Source: Apostichopus japonicus
Lineage: Eukaryota; Echinodermata; Holothuroidea; Aspidochirotida; Stichopodidae
Direction of reading: 5' to 3'
Assembly (NCBI RefSeq): GCF_037975245.1
Contig: NC_092567.1
Span: forward strand, 3,147,214 to 3,211,213
Length of the DNA: 64,000 nt
Part shown: positions 38,181 through 51,058 of the stretch, one piece after another
Layout of the letters: the number at the start of each line of letters is the position of its first letter
Numbering within the stretch: position 1 is the first letter of the stretch
Translations under genes and position numbers: made by a program
The notes under the pieces: generated by a model
Database searches by the model: none
Told to the model about the DNA's origin: nothing
What the model saw: the letters and a program-made list of their open reading frames with translations, nothing else

Positions 38181-39440
38181 CTGATGAAAAACATAAAAGA
38201 GAGATATGTTAATGATAAGTGCATACTTGTCAGAAAATGAAGTTCAAATATCGACGGTTTAGAATATTCTAAATAATGCACAAACTGACTATGACTACAT
38301 CGTCTCTGAATCTCTCTCTAAGCCGTTATCACGAGATAATTTAGTAGCTTTTATACAAACCTCTGTCTAAAATTGGCAAACGTATTTTTAAGCAGTTAAT
38401 TACGTATGTTTATGAGATTGAGCAATGATGACATCATCAGCAGTGACGTCACTCCACCATTAACAATGGGAATCTCGATGTGCCCTTTAAACACAGAACA
38501 ATAAACGAGCGTACAATGTGTACGAGTCTGAGAAATAATGTTGAGGGTCGGAGATAGAGAGGTTTGTATGTATTTACATTACTATTAATGAATTTAAATA
38601 ATGAATGTAGGTAGAATCTTAGTATAGATGTGTTATTGTACAGAGAAATGAAACATTTGTTTGCTTGTGATGTTTGTAAACTATTCGGTTTCAAGATATT
38701 CAGCATTATATTGCAACGCATTAGTGACGTCATCAAAGATAATGAAAACCACTAATTTATATATTGATAATAGAAAAAGACTAATTGTTTTTGGAATTAC
38801 TTTATTGAGTTAAATTATAGAGCTACAAGACTAGACAAATAATCGTCATAATCACGTGATCGCATTTTCAATGTCCTGAGAATATGTCAGTTGTGTACAC
38901 TAAGGTGTATATGTCTTGTTTCCAGCCACTTTATTGGGAAAGTTGTATTAAGACTAAATACATCAATCTCTCTACTTGTCCCTTAAAGCCTGTTCCCACG
39001 AACGCGGGCTTGCTTCACTCTTGATCGACCTATTAGGGGGGGGGGCAAGTTGCTCCACTGTTTTACTGCGTGGGAACGGGGCAAGTCCGAGCTTGATCAA
39101 GCCCCTCATGAGAGGTGGGGTTAGGACAGCTAAGCACGGGTAAACTTTGACAAATGTAAATAAACAATTGCATTGGGGTGTAAAAGATACGATGGATTTT
39201 ATCAGTTGTGGTTTTTGCCGCTTGCCTATTTCTCTATCGACATCGACTGTGTTTATTCTCAAATTAGTTGTGTGTACAAAGGACCAATGCAGTGAGAATA
39301 AAGGAATAAAGGAACGTAAGGCATAGCTGAGTAGTACACAGTGTAGCTGCCCGCGTATATCCGCATACATACAGTAAAAAAGTTTGAGCTGCTTTCTTGA
39401 AGACGTCCAGATAACCGGAAAGCCCATTATTATTATTATA

Positions 39441-42000
39441 AGTGTTCAAACGATTAACTAAATCGGAATCTGCCCGATTATTGCATAATCGGAACATAAT
39501 CGGAATCGGTAAAAATTAGTTATGTTATACCGATTATTCAATAACATATGGAAGGTGAAAATATAATGATTCAAAAACATATGGAAGGTGAAAATATCAA
39601 CTGATTTATTAGGTTTGTTCTTTTACTACGAAACATTAAAATAAAGACACCCTCTTTACGTCTTTCACAATCTTATTTCATCAAATTAGGCTGCCAGTGT
39701 CGCCGATTTTGCTTCCCTCGTGGTTAGTGACTTCATATTTTTCTGAACAGTTAGCATGGTAACAATACCAATTTCGCGAATTAACGATTGTGCTGGATAT
39801 ATAAATTATAAGGCCTATGTTGACTAGCTGAGTATAGGTCAGGGTCGGAAATAAGCCGGCGACGGGCGCTTCTAAAGCACAATTGTGAAGGCGAACAAGA
39901 AAATTGTGACATGCTAGGGTTTGCAGTAGCAGCGCGAATCGCGCAAACAGTTCTCATAATCTCGCATCAAAGTGCGGGAGGGTCGCGCACAATCATCGGG
40001 AACTTCTCGCACAGTCACTGGAAAATTACGGCCTCCACTTAGCAATTTTCAGTACCAGCGACAATAACCTAAAATCCCTACAAATCTCCGACCACATGGT
40101 AGCCTTACTTCACACGAAACCCCATGGAAATCTAACCTAGCCATCTGTTTATTGGTTTAAGCTGTGGCGCAAATAAAAAATCAAAATATCCATGAAAAAC
40201 TGCAATCGTCGACCACATGTTACCCTAACAACCACATTACGCCAATGGGAAATGTAGCCTAACCATCGGTATGCAAAAAAAAATACCAAAACGCAATACT
40301 TTGCGTAGCTTTGTTTACATACTTTCCTTGCTGCTATCGTCGCGCGAATGATAGCCGAACGCCACACGTACTGTAGTCAACGGGAAAATCTAGCCTAAGC
40401 ATCTCTTTATTCGCTAAAATTGTGACGCAGTTAGCTAGAACTAAAATATCCATGAAATACTGCAACCTTCGACCACATGTTAGCCTAACAACCACATTAA
40501 GTCATTAGGAAATGTAGCCCAACCATCGGTTTGCAAAAAAAAAAAAGGAGCTTTGTTTACAACTTTCAATCAGTTGGAAATCAGCAGTTCTTTGGAAGGT
40601 ATGTGCTATGTCTTAAAAAGGGAATGTTGTATTTTACGACGGTACATCGTGCTGTGGCGATGGATTGAAAGTTTAAAGTTCGATTAGTTTTCAGCGGTAT
40701 AATGGTTTCGTTGGTGGTGAGTGGTTTTATCCACACACGAAAAAATACATGATTTAAGGAAAGGGCACCTACGGTACAGCGGAACTAAACCTGTGTTTCC
40801 TATTTCAGTTGATGAGTTATTGGGTTTTCGTCATATATTAGGTGGCTTGACGTTATTTGCTGAACGATTGTAAATGTTTGTGTTTAAACTTTTAATGGAT
40901 TTTTTTCTTCTCCAAAATAGCTCCCCACCCCCCCCCCCCCCAAGCCCAGTATTAATTCCTACCCTGGTAGGTATGTTAATGCATTAAATGCTCCGTAGTG
41001 CAGTATTTGATGCACTAATTTGTAATTCGATGTTTCTTTTTTCTCACAATTTGCAATGGGCCATACTTCCCTGCCCATCACTTCCCTTTTACCGTCGACC
41101 CTCTTATCTCCATTTTGTTTAAACCTTCCGATGTTTGCTGCGATGCCCTCAAAAATAATTTAATTTCGGCAGAATTGCTGATATGCCTCTAATCCATAGC
41201 CGTCGCAATTAGCCTAACAATAGGTTGTTACATTGTAAACAGGTCTCGGAATACGGTCTAAAATTTTGCTCAAATCAATTATGCACAAGTGAATGAAAAT
41301 TTTTCATATGATAAATACAATATTTGAGTAGTATCTAGTTGTTATGATTTCCTTACATCAATCTGGTAACATTCTACAGGTAATTATAAACAAGTTACGG
41401 TGGTACCATTTGCTGTTCAGTTTGATTGGCTTAGGCTTACATTTTCTATTTGAACTTGCATGGAGAAATAATGATGTTTATCTTCAAGTTCGTAACATTT
41501 CTATTTGTTCATAAACGGAATCATACTGAAAACAAGTACAAAATAATGTCGGAACGAAGAAATATGTAATTAAAATTTACACTTTTGGTAAAGATTGCAG
41601 ATTGATGGTTTGTCTGAGATACTTTTTGAGATGGATATTTTGAGTTACTATTCTTAGCCCATGTCAAGCCAATACACGTCGAGGTGGTTAGGCCATTCGC
41701 TTAGCACAGTGCTTAATAGGTAGGATGTCATATTTTCGTATTTTGGAAATTTGTAAAAAAAAAAAAAAAAATCCAGAGGTGATTTGGTACATACAAAAGG
41801 ATACCTAAGAGCCTTCTATTACAATATAAGCAAAACTAAACAGAGGAAAATCACAACAATAATTGTTACTATCACATACTTATTGCCGAATTCGATTAAA
41901 CGGGATATTTTCTCTTTCTCAAATAATCGGAATCGGCCCGATTATGAAAAAAATAATCGGTAATCGGTATTTTCTGTTAAAGCATAATCGTTTGAACACT
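39441..42000. mobile_element. hAT-like non-autonomous element with AATCGG-word termini
   Basis: Exact 16-bp inverted ends AGTGTTCAAACGATTA. Both subterminal regions repeat AATCGG/CCGATT words. It inserted into the ATT array of H2, so its target duplication cannot be read. The interior has four divergent ~125-bp units (40080-40560, marked by 'gaccacatg' and 'ccatgaaa.actgcaa') and a region around 40600-40740 homologous to the remnant at 46140-46330. No transposase frame is visible. Confidence 0.75.
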
Positions 42001-42064
42001 AATTATTATTATGATTATTATTATGATTATTATGGTTATTATGATTATGATTATGATGATGATG

Positions 42065-42102
<38 letters not shown>

Positions 42103-42121
42103 CGATATTTCCCTTTACAAT

Positions 42122-42409
42122 ATGTCGCAGAAGTACAATGAGCGAAGTATGTGGTCGGACGATGAAGTATTCGCATTGCTTGGCATTTGGTGCGACGAAA
42201 ATACTATGTCGAAACTTGATGGGACAAGCCGCAACGCTCCTGTGTACCGAGATATCTGTATGCGAATGGGAGAGAAAGGCTACGGCAGAACGGTCAGCCA
42301 CATAAAGTACAAATTGAAAAACTTAAACAAAAAGAATATACAAAACTGCTGGACCACAACACTCGTTCGGGGAGACAGAGAAGAACAATCTAGTTCCAAT
42401 AAGAACTGA
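42122..42409 (+). pseudogene. Myb/SANT-like DNA-binding protein of Harbinger, H2 copy
   Basis: The frame starts MSQKYNERSMWSDDEVFALL and contains IWCDENTMSKLDG, a VYRDICMRMGEKGYGRT helix and IKYKLKNLNKK, the standard three-helix Myb/SANT-like domain (about residues 8-75) of PIF/Harbinger accessory proteins. The protein-like sequence then shifts by one base in an A-rich run near 42333: the other frame gives KEYTKLLDHNTRSGRQRRT up to 42393, as expected for the family, whereas the original frame gives an unrelated tail to 42409. The gene is therefore frameshifted just after its DNA-binding domain; the domain itself is intact. Confidence 0.85.
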
Positions 42410-42426
42410 GCCTGATATTGGGAAAT

Positions 42427-42610
42427 ATTGCTGAAATAAAATTCACGGATCAACTTTACAGCAAAATGATAAACAACGAAGAGTCTTCTGTTCAACCTAA
42501 CGTCATGTTACACACAAATCACGAAAACACCGATGCACTACATTATATGACGGCTCAACGATTTTGTAAAACATATAATTTATATTGAATTTCACCGAAA
42601 ATTAACAAAG
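42427..42610. repeat. Segment shared with H1 in opposite orientation relative to the Myb gene
   Basis: 'attcacggatcaactttacagcaaaa' to 'tttatattgaatttcaccgaaaat' recurs at about 20690-20855. In H2 it follows the Myb gene on the same strand; in H1 it lies on the plus strand while the Myb gene is on the minus strand. One of the two elements has an internal inversion. Confidence 0.8.
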
Positions 42611-43024
42611 AAATTAAACTGTATTCAAACGCGGTATTTGTTGTGATTACTGCAGGAACTGTATGGAGCGTGGGTTATGTCGCAATCTGCATTTTCGAAG
42701 ATGACGTCACGTTCTCAACTGTTCAAGTATATTTGAAATATCCATCCTAAACGATTAAAAAAACGTTTCTCTGTCAAACGCATATTTGGAAAATTATTGA
42801 TCGTTTTTTAAGGTAACGTCTATGGGCTACCAGACAATTCTTTTAAAGATAGCATAATGTTGTTTAACTGGGGGGGGGGGGGGGGACTATCGGGGTTTTG
42901 GCAGGCCGGCGAGTTTTCGTTTCACGAAATTCAGACTATGGTCCGAAATAAACAACAACAACAAATAACGGTGAACGAAAGAAAAGACGTGATACCAAGA
43001 GCGTAGGAACCGGGGAGGGGGGGC

Positions 43025-43700
43025 ATTAAAAAGACCAATCACATCAGCAGGATTCTCACTTGTTCATCTGATCTGATCGCCGCGCCAACCTATACAACTT
43101 ACGTTCTTTGAAGAATAACAAGACGGTTCAAAGCATTGCGAACTGATAAAACATCGGACTGGGATTGAGGGTCAACATTTGTCAATAACCTACAGGTATC
43201 GTTCGCTTCTCGACGAAAATCATGCAAAAATTGTTCTTTGTCTGTCATGCGTGCCATTGCGTTGTATGTTGTACCTTGCTTGCTAGCTACAAGTACACTG
43301 CTTTCACGCTGGGGGATTAACACTAGCTCAGACTGAGCATGGTAACAAAATTCGCTGATGTGATTGGTCTATTTAATACTCGTATTAATTCTATTTAATG
43401 CGCGTATTAATTATATTTAATGCCCGTATTAATTCTATTTACGTGGTAGAAAAATTCGCTGATGTGATTGGTTTATTTAATACCCGTATTAATTCTATTT
43501 AATGCCCGTATAAATTCTATGTAATGCCCTTATTAATTCTATTTAATACCCGTATTAATTCTATTTAATGGCCGTATTAATTATATTTAATACCGGCATA
43601 TGAAGCTGCATGGTGATTGGCTGAGAATTAATGCCGGTATTAAATAGAATTAATACCGGTAATAATTTTAATTCGTACGGACATTAAATCAGCAATTATT
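43025..43700. repeat. Inverted-repeat and TTAATRCCCGTATTAATT word array
   Basis: 'agaccaatcacatcagc' (43031) is repeated inverted at about 43354. From 43370 to 43600 a 23-bp word like TTTAATGCCCGTATTAATTC is repeated about nine times, ending in mirror-type TTAATACCGG words near 43650. A minus-strand frame at 43099-43323 (MARMTDKEQFLHDFRREAND) lies in the enclosed segment and is not recognised. Confidence 0.65.
43099..43323 (-). CDS. Unrecognised short frame inside H2
   Basis: Seventy-four codons with amphipathic, charged composition (KEQFLHDFRREANDTCRLL). It sits between inverted repeats within H2. It could be an exon of a Harbinger accessory protein or a chance frame. No splice sites were needed or seen. 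Confidence 0.25.
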   Translation of the reverse strand: MLIPQRESSVLVASKQGTTYNAMARMTDKEQFLHDFRREANDTCRLLTNVDPQSQSDVLSVRNALNRLVILQRT

Positions 43701-44014
43701 TCCCGTATGGCCTACCATAAACGTTGGCCGTATCAGGAAAGCCCCGGTAGAAAATAGCGCGTGTGCGCTGCTTGGATGATATATGCACGTGTCGAAAAGA
43801 CTCACTGCATATCTGTCGATCGCTGTTCGTATTCTATATTGCAATAACCTGGTTCGGACGTTTTCCAAGGTTTTCCAAGCCTGCCGCTATGCCCGGAGTT
43901 AACTCGTTGAAACATGTTCAAATTGCAGGGCTTATCTGCGGTTACAATTTTAGCTCTACCTACTGTATGCATGCTTGAAACAAGCCCGCGTTCGTGGGAA
44001 CGGGGTATTACATG

Positions 44015-45100
44015 CACCGGACAAATACCCCCAGACAAAAACCCACGGACAATTACCCCCCCCCCAAGTCAATAACTCCCCGGACGATTAACCACCGGAC
44101 AATGACCCCACGTACAAATACCACCCGGACAATCCCCCCAGGACAACTAGCACCCGGACAGATACCCCCCGAAAAATAACCCCGAGGACAAAAGCCCCCC
44201 CCCCCGGACAACTACCCACCCGGACAACTACGTCCACGGGCGAATACCTCCTAGACAAATTAACCCCCGGATAAATACCCCGGACGAATTTCCCCCTGGA
44301 CATATGCCGATAGCTATATGGGACGGATGTAGCGACGGATACGTAGTTCTTTTTTAGAGTTTAGTTACCCGCGGGCCTCAACATATACCCTGGTCCCTCG
44401 GGCAACTGCAAGCGCATATTTACAATTGGATCAGGGTGCCGGTTAAACTAGGAAGTTGTCATGGAACAAATCCCTGGTTAAACTGGCACCACTAGGGTCG
44501 CCGTGTGCCCTGGCACTTTCAACCTCCTCCCGACTTTTTTTAAAAAGATTCGAGTTTTTCATATAAAAGCCCCAAAAACTCCTGGATAGTGTTTGACAAC
44601 GGACCGAGGCCCGGGCAAGATAGGTGGGGACGGCGGTTGAAGAAGCACGAGGGGGGGGGGCGGGTTTGGCATTGGTCACTGATGGTAGTAACTATTAATT
44701 TACTATTAGTTATATTGACACTATTCTGTATTATTAATATCCGAACAATTCCGGCTTATTGCGACTTACCATTTTTAAGTTTTCTTCTGAGTAATTTTAC
44801 TTGATGATTTGTTATGTTATATTACTGTATGTTAGTTCTTATATCGCGCTTTCTATGGCTTTATCAAATTTGGTTATATCAGAATAATAATCTGATATAT
44901 CAGATTAAGAAAATTTGCTTTCATGGCCCTAACAGGCTTTCGTACCACGGGGTTCACCAGCTAAAGGTCCGCTTGGTTCACGGGCTCGGGCGGGGTGGGG
45001 GGTAATTGTCCTCGGGGTAATTGTCAAGGGGGTAATTGTCATGAGTCCGAGGGGTATATGTCCGGGGGTATTTGTCCGGGGGGTAGTTGTCCGGCAACTC
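44015..45100. mobile_element. Foldback element with CCGGACAAnTACCCC word arms
   Basis: The left arm (44017-44305) is about 17 degenerate copies of a 14-16-bp word, GGACAATTACCCCC-like. The right arm (44995-45094) is the inverse (GGGGTAATTGTCC). TTACATG occurs immediately left (44008-44014) and right (45101-45107), a possible 7-bp target duplication. The centre (44306-44994) is unique and shows no gene. Confidence 0.7.
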
Positions 45101-45107
45101 TTACATG

Positions 45108-45857
45108 TAGGAGGAAGGTTAGTATAATCTATCATCGTGTTACTATGACTTGACATGCACAATTATAACATTGAACAATAACACTGTCCACATTTCTAAG
45201 AAGTTTCAAGAAACCTACATTAAAGTATATTATCGACATAAGTGTTGATGGAGACAAAATACACTTAAAACGTACATGTAAACAACTATGAATGAAGATA
45301 TCATATCAATATAAATTATGTTTTGTGTCGTGGTTTGTCTTTCAGAACATCAATAAGGCCGTGATAAAACTACAACACGAACTAAACAGAAATATCAGCA
45401 GCAATTGTAGACAATTACAATACTTGTTGAATTGAAATAGAACAGACCATTGTAACATCTCTTTGTTTCTGTTTGTTGACATTTTCTAGACTAGACTAGA
45501 CGAGCCTAGACTATTGCAGCCGGTCTTACAAAGATATCATAATTGCAGTTCGCACTCTATTAGGCCTAAACAAGCGGCCGTTTTACCTGTTCAGATCTAC
45601 CTTTCTGCTATAACTAACTGCTAGTCCCTACTTTACGGTTATGATTCCGTAACAATACTGTTGACGATATGACCAATGCTCATTTCCCATTAAACTCAAG
45701 AAACACGTATCTAGTTTGAATAACTACGATAACTATTTTTTTCATCAGAGACTACCATAACCTGTAGCATAGTTGCATCCATGATAATTTACTTGATCCA
45801 AGCGAAGGATGAAAACTTTCTCCCGAGCATTATTTTTATTTAATGAGTAAGAACATT
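45108..45857. other. Non-coding stretch
   Basis: A plus-strand TCTTTCAG acceptor at 45345 opens 29 codons ending at a stop (45346-45435, NINKAVIKLQHELNRN...). It could be a terminal exon but stands alone. Otherwise nothing recognised. Confidence 0.3.
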
Positions 45858-46700
45858 CTAGGCCTGAGTCGGATACCCGGATACCCGACCGAACATTCGT
45901 GTACCCGAATCTAAAACACGAAAAACGGGTACCCGTTTTCTGTGGGGGGGGGGAGGGGTGGGGTCTCGTGACTGCTACGCGAGTGCTTTCATTATTTCAT
46001 ATTTTTGATTAATCAAGACACGCGAATACGTTATTTCATATTTTTGATTAATCAAGACACGCGAATACGTAAGACTATTTTAATGAAATAACTTTCTTGT
46101 AGTGTAGATTGCTGTTTCAATTGCTTACTATTTCCAGGTTTAGCCATTCGTAATGGTTCTTTTTCCTGTGTGGCTAAATCACTCAACAACGAAAATATTA
46201 TTCCTGTGAAAACTACTCACTACTCAAGATTGAAAGTTTCAATCCATCGCAACAGTAACAGTGTACGTACAATACTATTACCACTTCAAAACATAGCACA
46301 TACCTTCCAAATAATTGCTAACAACATCTAATTGAAAGTTATATACAAGGCTACGGTATTGTGTGTTTCTGTGTTTCAAAAAACGATGGTTAAGGCAAGT
46401 TGTTTCCCATTGCATTAGTGTGGTATTAGGTTAGCATGTGTGGCAAGATAGCAGTAATAATGAAAGTATTCCATGGATATTTTAGTTCCAGCTAACTGCC
46501 TTATAATTTGAGCGAATAAGTAGATGCTTAGGGTACATTTCCTCATTGAATTAGGCTGGTGGTTGGTTACCATGCGATCAAATATAGCAGCAATAACGAA
46601 AGTATTCGGTGAATATAACAGATGGTTATGCTAGATATCCATGTTGACTCTTTGTGATTTTAGGGTACCATGTGGTCGGAGATTTGTGGGGATTTTACGC
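45858..46700. mobile_element. hAT-like remnant related to the 39441-42000 element, GGATACCCG words
   Basis: Left end repeats GGATACCCG/GGGTACCCG words. The interior (46140-46690) is homologous in reverse to 40090-40740, sharing the 'ttggaaggtatgtgctatgt' splice-donor-like stretch and the ~125-bp units. A 37-bp sequence (atttttgattaatcaagacacgcg) is tandemly duplicated at 46000-46072. The right terminus was not found. Confidence 0.55.
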
Positions 46701-47185
46701 AAACATAGTTTTTCGAGTACACGTGTCTTTGTTGTCATCAAGCAGCTAACTCTGGTAGTCCATATCAAGTGCTTTCCTTTCATAGTTGTAGCTACGGTAT
46801 ACGTTCGTGCATGCGTAAATATTGGAATTCTCAAAATTGCTATATTTTTTCATTCATTTATAAATAGAAGGAAAAACTGGCAAGGAAATTTACGGGATGT
46901 AAAGATGGATCGTAGACGCATCTCTTCTTGGGATTGTCCCCATCTGTATGAAAACGCGCTCCACAACCCTACGCCCTATGGCGGGCCATCAGTCTCAAAT
47001 CATGGGAGATCGACTTATACCGATTTAAATCGACATATACCAGTTTCCTTTGACATATACCAGTTTCCTTCGACTTATACCAGTTTCATTCTACATATCA
47101 TCGATTTAAATCGACATATACCAGTTTCATTCTACATATCATCGATTTAAATCGACATATACCAGTTTCATTCTACACTCTAAAC

Positions 47186-47400
47186 ACAATCTAGTCAAGC
47201 GAGGCTAAAGTCTAGTCATATCGACTGGTTTACGTTAGTCAACGATTATACCGCCATAATCTTGGTAGAGATGCCTTCACGACTAACCCAAAAGGTCGCC
47301 TGACCAGAACATAATGGTCACAGTTCTATTTTAATCTGGTCCTACAATAAATGTCAGCACTGGGACGAAACTCACTAGTCAATCAGGTTGATATATTCGT
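47186..47400. repeat. E3 left subterminal GACTA-word array
   Basis: CTAGTCA/TGACTAG words in both orientations, including 'tctagtcatatcgactgg' and 'tagtcaacg', mirrored by the array at 60965-61443. Confidence 0.8.
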
Positions 47401-48484
47401 CACATGAAAAAGCGCGGGAAAATATTAACAATTGTAGCGCCACGGTACGGCCTAGCGTACTGCACTGAACTATAGTACATTGTACACATACGTACACGAC
47501 GAGCAAGGAACGTACAGCAGGGAGTTAGCAGCCAGACGGTTACGGTACGAAAAATCAAAAAAAATATTATCATCCAGTGATATTGTCAGTAACCATTGCA
47601 AGGTTAGTATATTAGACCAGTTTTCTTTGGGCCTTCGGCCAGTGTCGTTTGTTAGTCACTTAAAAAGTATATAGTATATTAGACCATAAAGTGTGTATTT
47701 TCGATTATTCCAACTTGTGTACGAACAAGCTAAGATCTAGGTCCTAGGCTAGGCCTATCATGCAGTAGCTATAGGCGAATTGCCTAACGTTAAACCTAAT
47801 GACGTTAAGCTGCCTTGTAGTTGTAGTAGTTGTACAGCACAGTTTATCGTATCATGGTGGCCCCGGTATTCACGCGTTTCTCATGTTTGCAATGGATAAT
47901 TTCTTTACAAAATAACAAACCTAAATTAAACTTAATATTTATAATCTGTATTAGAAACTTTAGCCTTAGGGGGATAGGACCTTGGCTATATTATTCTTGA
48001 AATATTTTAGGGGGATAAATTCACAGCAGTGTTTCTCTTGCACTTTCAGGGGGGACATAGCCTTTAGAGGCTTAGGTCCTAGGCCATATTATTTATACCT
48101 AGATTAGGTTTGAGTTAAGGATTAGCCTCCAATTAGGGTCACCCTAAGATAATGAATTTACTAGAATAGTGTGTATGGGATTGTGTAGTTGCGTGCGAAA
48201 CTGTTACACTAAATAAGCTGATTATTCCTACACTGTAAACAATAGTTAGTCAATATGACTAAAAAAAATTAGTCACAACGATGTCTCTATCGACCAGTTT
48301 CTTCTAGTCATTTGACTATACAACCTTAGTTTTGTGACTAATTAAATCGAGTTTTCTGACTAATTAAAACTAGTCCTTCTACGATGCCTCTATCGACCAA
48401 AGCTTAGTCCAGTGACCAAAAATATTAGTCATTGCAACTGTGACTACTTATTTAAGTCACAAGACTAGTTTAAGATTAAGTACT

Positions 48485-50090
48485 TTTTAGTTAAGAAATG
48501 AGATAGTGACACACATTGTAAGTTTCATGGTAATTTTTATTAACATTCAGTATTAATGCAAAATGTGACAAATAAGCATTTCATTTAAAAGTCATTTCAT
48601 AAAGAACAATAACAAACACTAAAGGTTAAAGAACATTTAAAACTAAAATAAATGTTTATGGGACAATTGGGAAAACTTATTTTTACAAAATTGTCAAAAT
48701 CTTTTCTGACAAAACATCTTGAGAATACTTATGGTATTACTTTGAAATGCTCCTAAGCCATTAAGTTGGAAATGTTCAACAGTTTTCAAACAATTAGAAC
48801 CCCTGGTGACCTATACCTATAAATTTCTTAAAGACCCTCATTGTCCACTGACTATGCATCATTATGGGCTCCATCAGTTTTATCAAAATAGCAGCATGGA
48901 AGAGATGTGGACAGACAGAACAAGGGAAAAATGCAAGTACACAGCTCAAATACAAAAATAGAAGTTTAGCCAAATAAATTATCTTAATTAATATTTAAAT
49001 ATAAATATACATAACATATATTAAATATACACAAAATAATATATCATATTTATAAATTTATTTATAAAAATAATACCCCATGTCAAATCAAATGGTATAA
49101 AAAGGCCTTGAGTAGCTCTTTATGACCTTAGCTGTTAAAAAGGGCCCGAAAATATCCTTATAATCATCATCTCGAATTAGGAAGTTGGAAGTGATATTAT
49201 TATGAGTTTCTGACCATGGATGTGATGGTACAATATTAATGCAGAACATGTAAGTTGAATATGTTATTATCCTTGAAGCAACATTAGGGTGGAACAGAAA
49301 ACAAAGTAGTTAAAATATTTCTAAAAGTACTTTTTCACAAACTATAAGCTATGTCTTGAATGGTAGAAACTTACCTTTTAAGTCAATTTTTGGGGTACAT
49401 TTTAAATGAGGTCCCCACATTCAATCACACTAACCTCATTTAATGTAATGATTGTAATTTTTGCCAAGTACACTGAAGTCCATGTTAAAGACTTGCCCGA
49501 TATATCGAACATCATTTGCTGATAATCTGAACTTTGCTTGATCCCCAAGGTGTGCGCAAGTACACAAACAATGATCTTATACACTACACTTATGGGGGGG
49601 GGGGGTGGGGGCTTAGGCATGCAATATATATAGCATACTAGTAGTATGACCGGTGTACATTATTTAATATAACCGGTGTGCAGTATTATGTGTACGTATA
49701 TGCTACAATTTCTGCTGAGAAATTATTTGTCATAAGTTTGGTTTATGACTCACCACAGTTTTTCTATAAATCAATGATGAATACTCAAGTGAACTATCTC
49801 TTTGCATTACACAAAAAAATATCCTTCCTTTTTCACTTTTGACATACAGTTGTTGCAAAGTAACAAAGGCCTAAAGACATTTGGTTAAGTATGTAACATT
49901 TGTGCTAGCCGCACTCTGTAAATGTAATGTAAATTAGCCATTTATATTGCAACATTGGCACAGTATTTACGGAACACTATCTATGGTCCTTGGTAACACA
50001 TATCAGACATTATGCTCACTATGCTGAGATACATCTACATGTTCCCCAGGGGACATCCCATATCATTGCAGCCATAAAGTGGTGCAAATG
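48485..50090. other. E3i interior without recognised gene
   Basis: AT-rich sequence, with a pure G run near 49588. It would be downstream of the minus-strand candidate gene. Nothing else recognised. Confidence 0.35.
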
Positions 50091-50097
50091 TTATACC

Positions 50098-50245
50098 TCC
50101 CAGGGTACCCGATACACCTGGGTAAAGAGAGGCAATTGAGATTAAGTGTCTTCATTAAAGATACATACTTATGGACCAGGTTGGTACATGAACCCACGAT
50201 CATGGAATCACGTGTTCAGTGCCCTAACCATTCCGCCACAACTTC
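50098..50245 (-). mobile_element. tRNA-derived SINE
   Basis: Read on the minus strand: an A box-like TGGCGGAATGGTTAGGGC (50238-50221), a B box-like GGGTTCATGTACC (50194-50182), and a tail with 'aattgcctctctttacccaggtgta' and 'gggtaccc' (50140-50101). This head and conserved tail are characteristic of a SINE type widespread in marine invertebrates. The copy is diverged and lies in E3i. Confidence 0.75.
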
Positions 50246-51058
50246 TCTATGTTTTTACGTACTGTGGTTATTTCACTGATTGCATAATGCTCACTGTATA
50301 TCACAGATTGTTCCTTATATTTAAGGTAGCATACGCCTATTAAAAGCCCCATTGACTTACACACTAAATCACAAAAGTAATGTGGTCTCTAAGTCTAGAT
50401 AGAAGTTTTCACTAGCTGAATGCTACCTATCACCGGATAGCTGACAAGTTGGCCTTTCAAGGCCCTAACAATTTTCTGTATCATGACCATGTAGATATTT
50501 TGTTATTCGACACGGAAGTTTTCGTCACTTGTAAAGAAACCTCTTCACTCAGTGGTAAACAATTTTCCTACGCTGCTCCTGTGAAGCCTAAAGGGGTCTA
50601 AAGGCTTAATTGACCCAATTTACCCACCACATGTACTTCCATATATGCTCTTCAACATGCAAGCCACAAAAAACCAAATTATGATTAATAACAGGTCAAT
50701 AAAAGATGTTCTCCCGCTGCTTTTTGGCACTTTTCCTGAAGGAGAACAATCGAGAGAATGGATATAGACTCTAATAGGAGTATGCCACCTTAAGTGAGAG
50801 ATTAATTTTTTTTCATACCAAAATGATACTTTTCATAGTCGTTACAATATAAACCAGAACAGAATTCTATGCAATTATCATTTTTGGTCCATAAAGATGT
50901 CTTTTCAGACATTTCAGTATGCACTGTGCAGTGTGTGTGTAATACTGTGTAAGCATTAACCAGGTCTACGTCTGCAGCAACATTTCTAGTCACCAATTTT
51001 GATAAGCTTGACCAAGTTGGTTGCATTTATGATTCTTGCAGGTTTATTGGTATCCGGA

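Larger units (their letters stand above)
38992..44001. mobile_element. Harbinger-like element H2, split by a hAT-like insertion
   Basis: Inverted termini GTTCCCACGAACGCGGGCTTG at 38992 and its complement ending at 44001. Homologous in reverse to H1. Contents: a left flank, a short ATT array split by the element at 39441-42000, a Myb/SANT-like gene, a segment shared with H1 (42427-42600), a word-repeat region (43025-43700) and a right flank shared with H1. No DDE transposase gene was found, so it depends on another copy for movement. Confidence 0.75.

Noticed and set aside
46641-47150. 169-codon plus-strand frame
   Set aside because: The C-terminal part translates FB arm words (repeated TYTSF-like units) and the N-terminal part lies in a hAT-like remnant.
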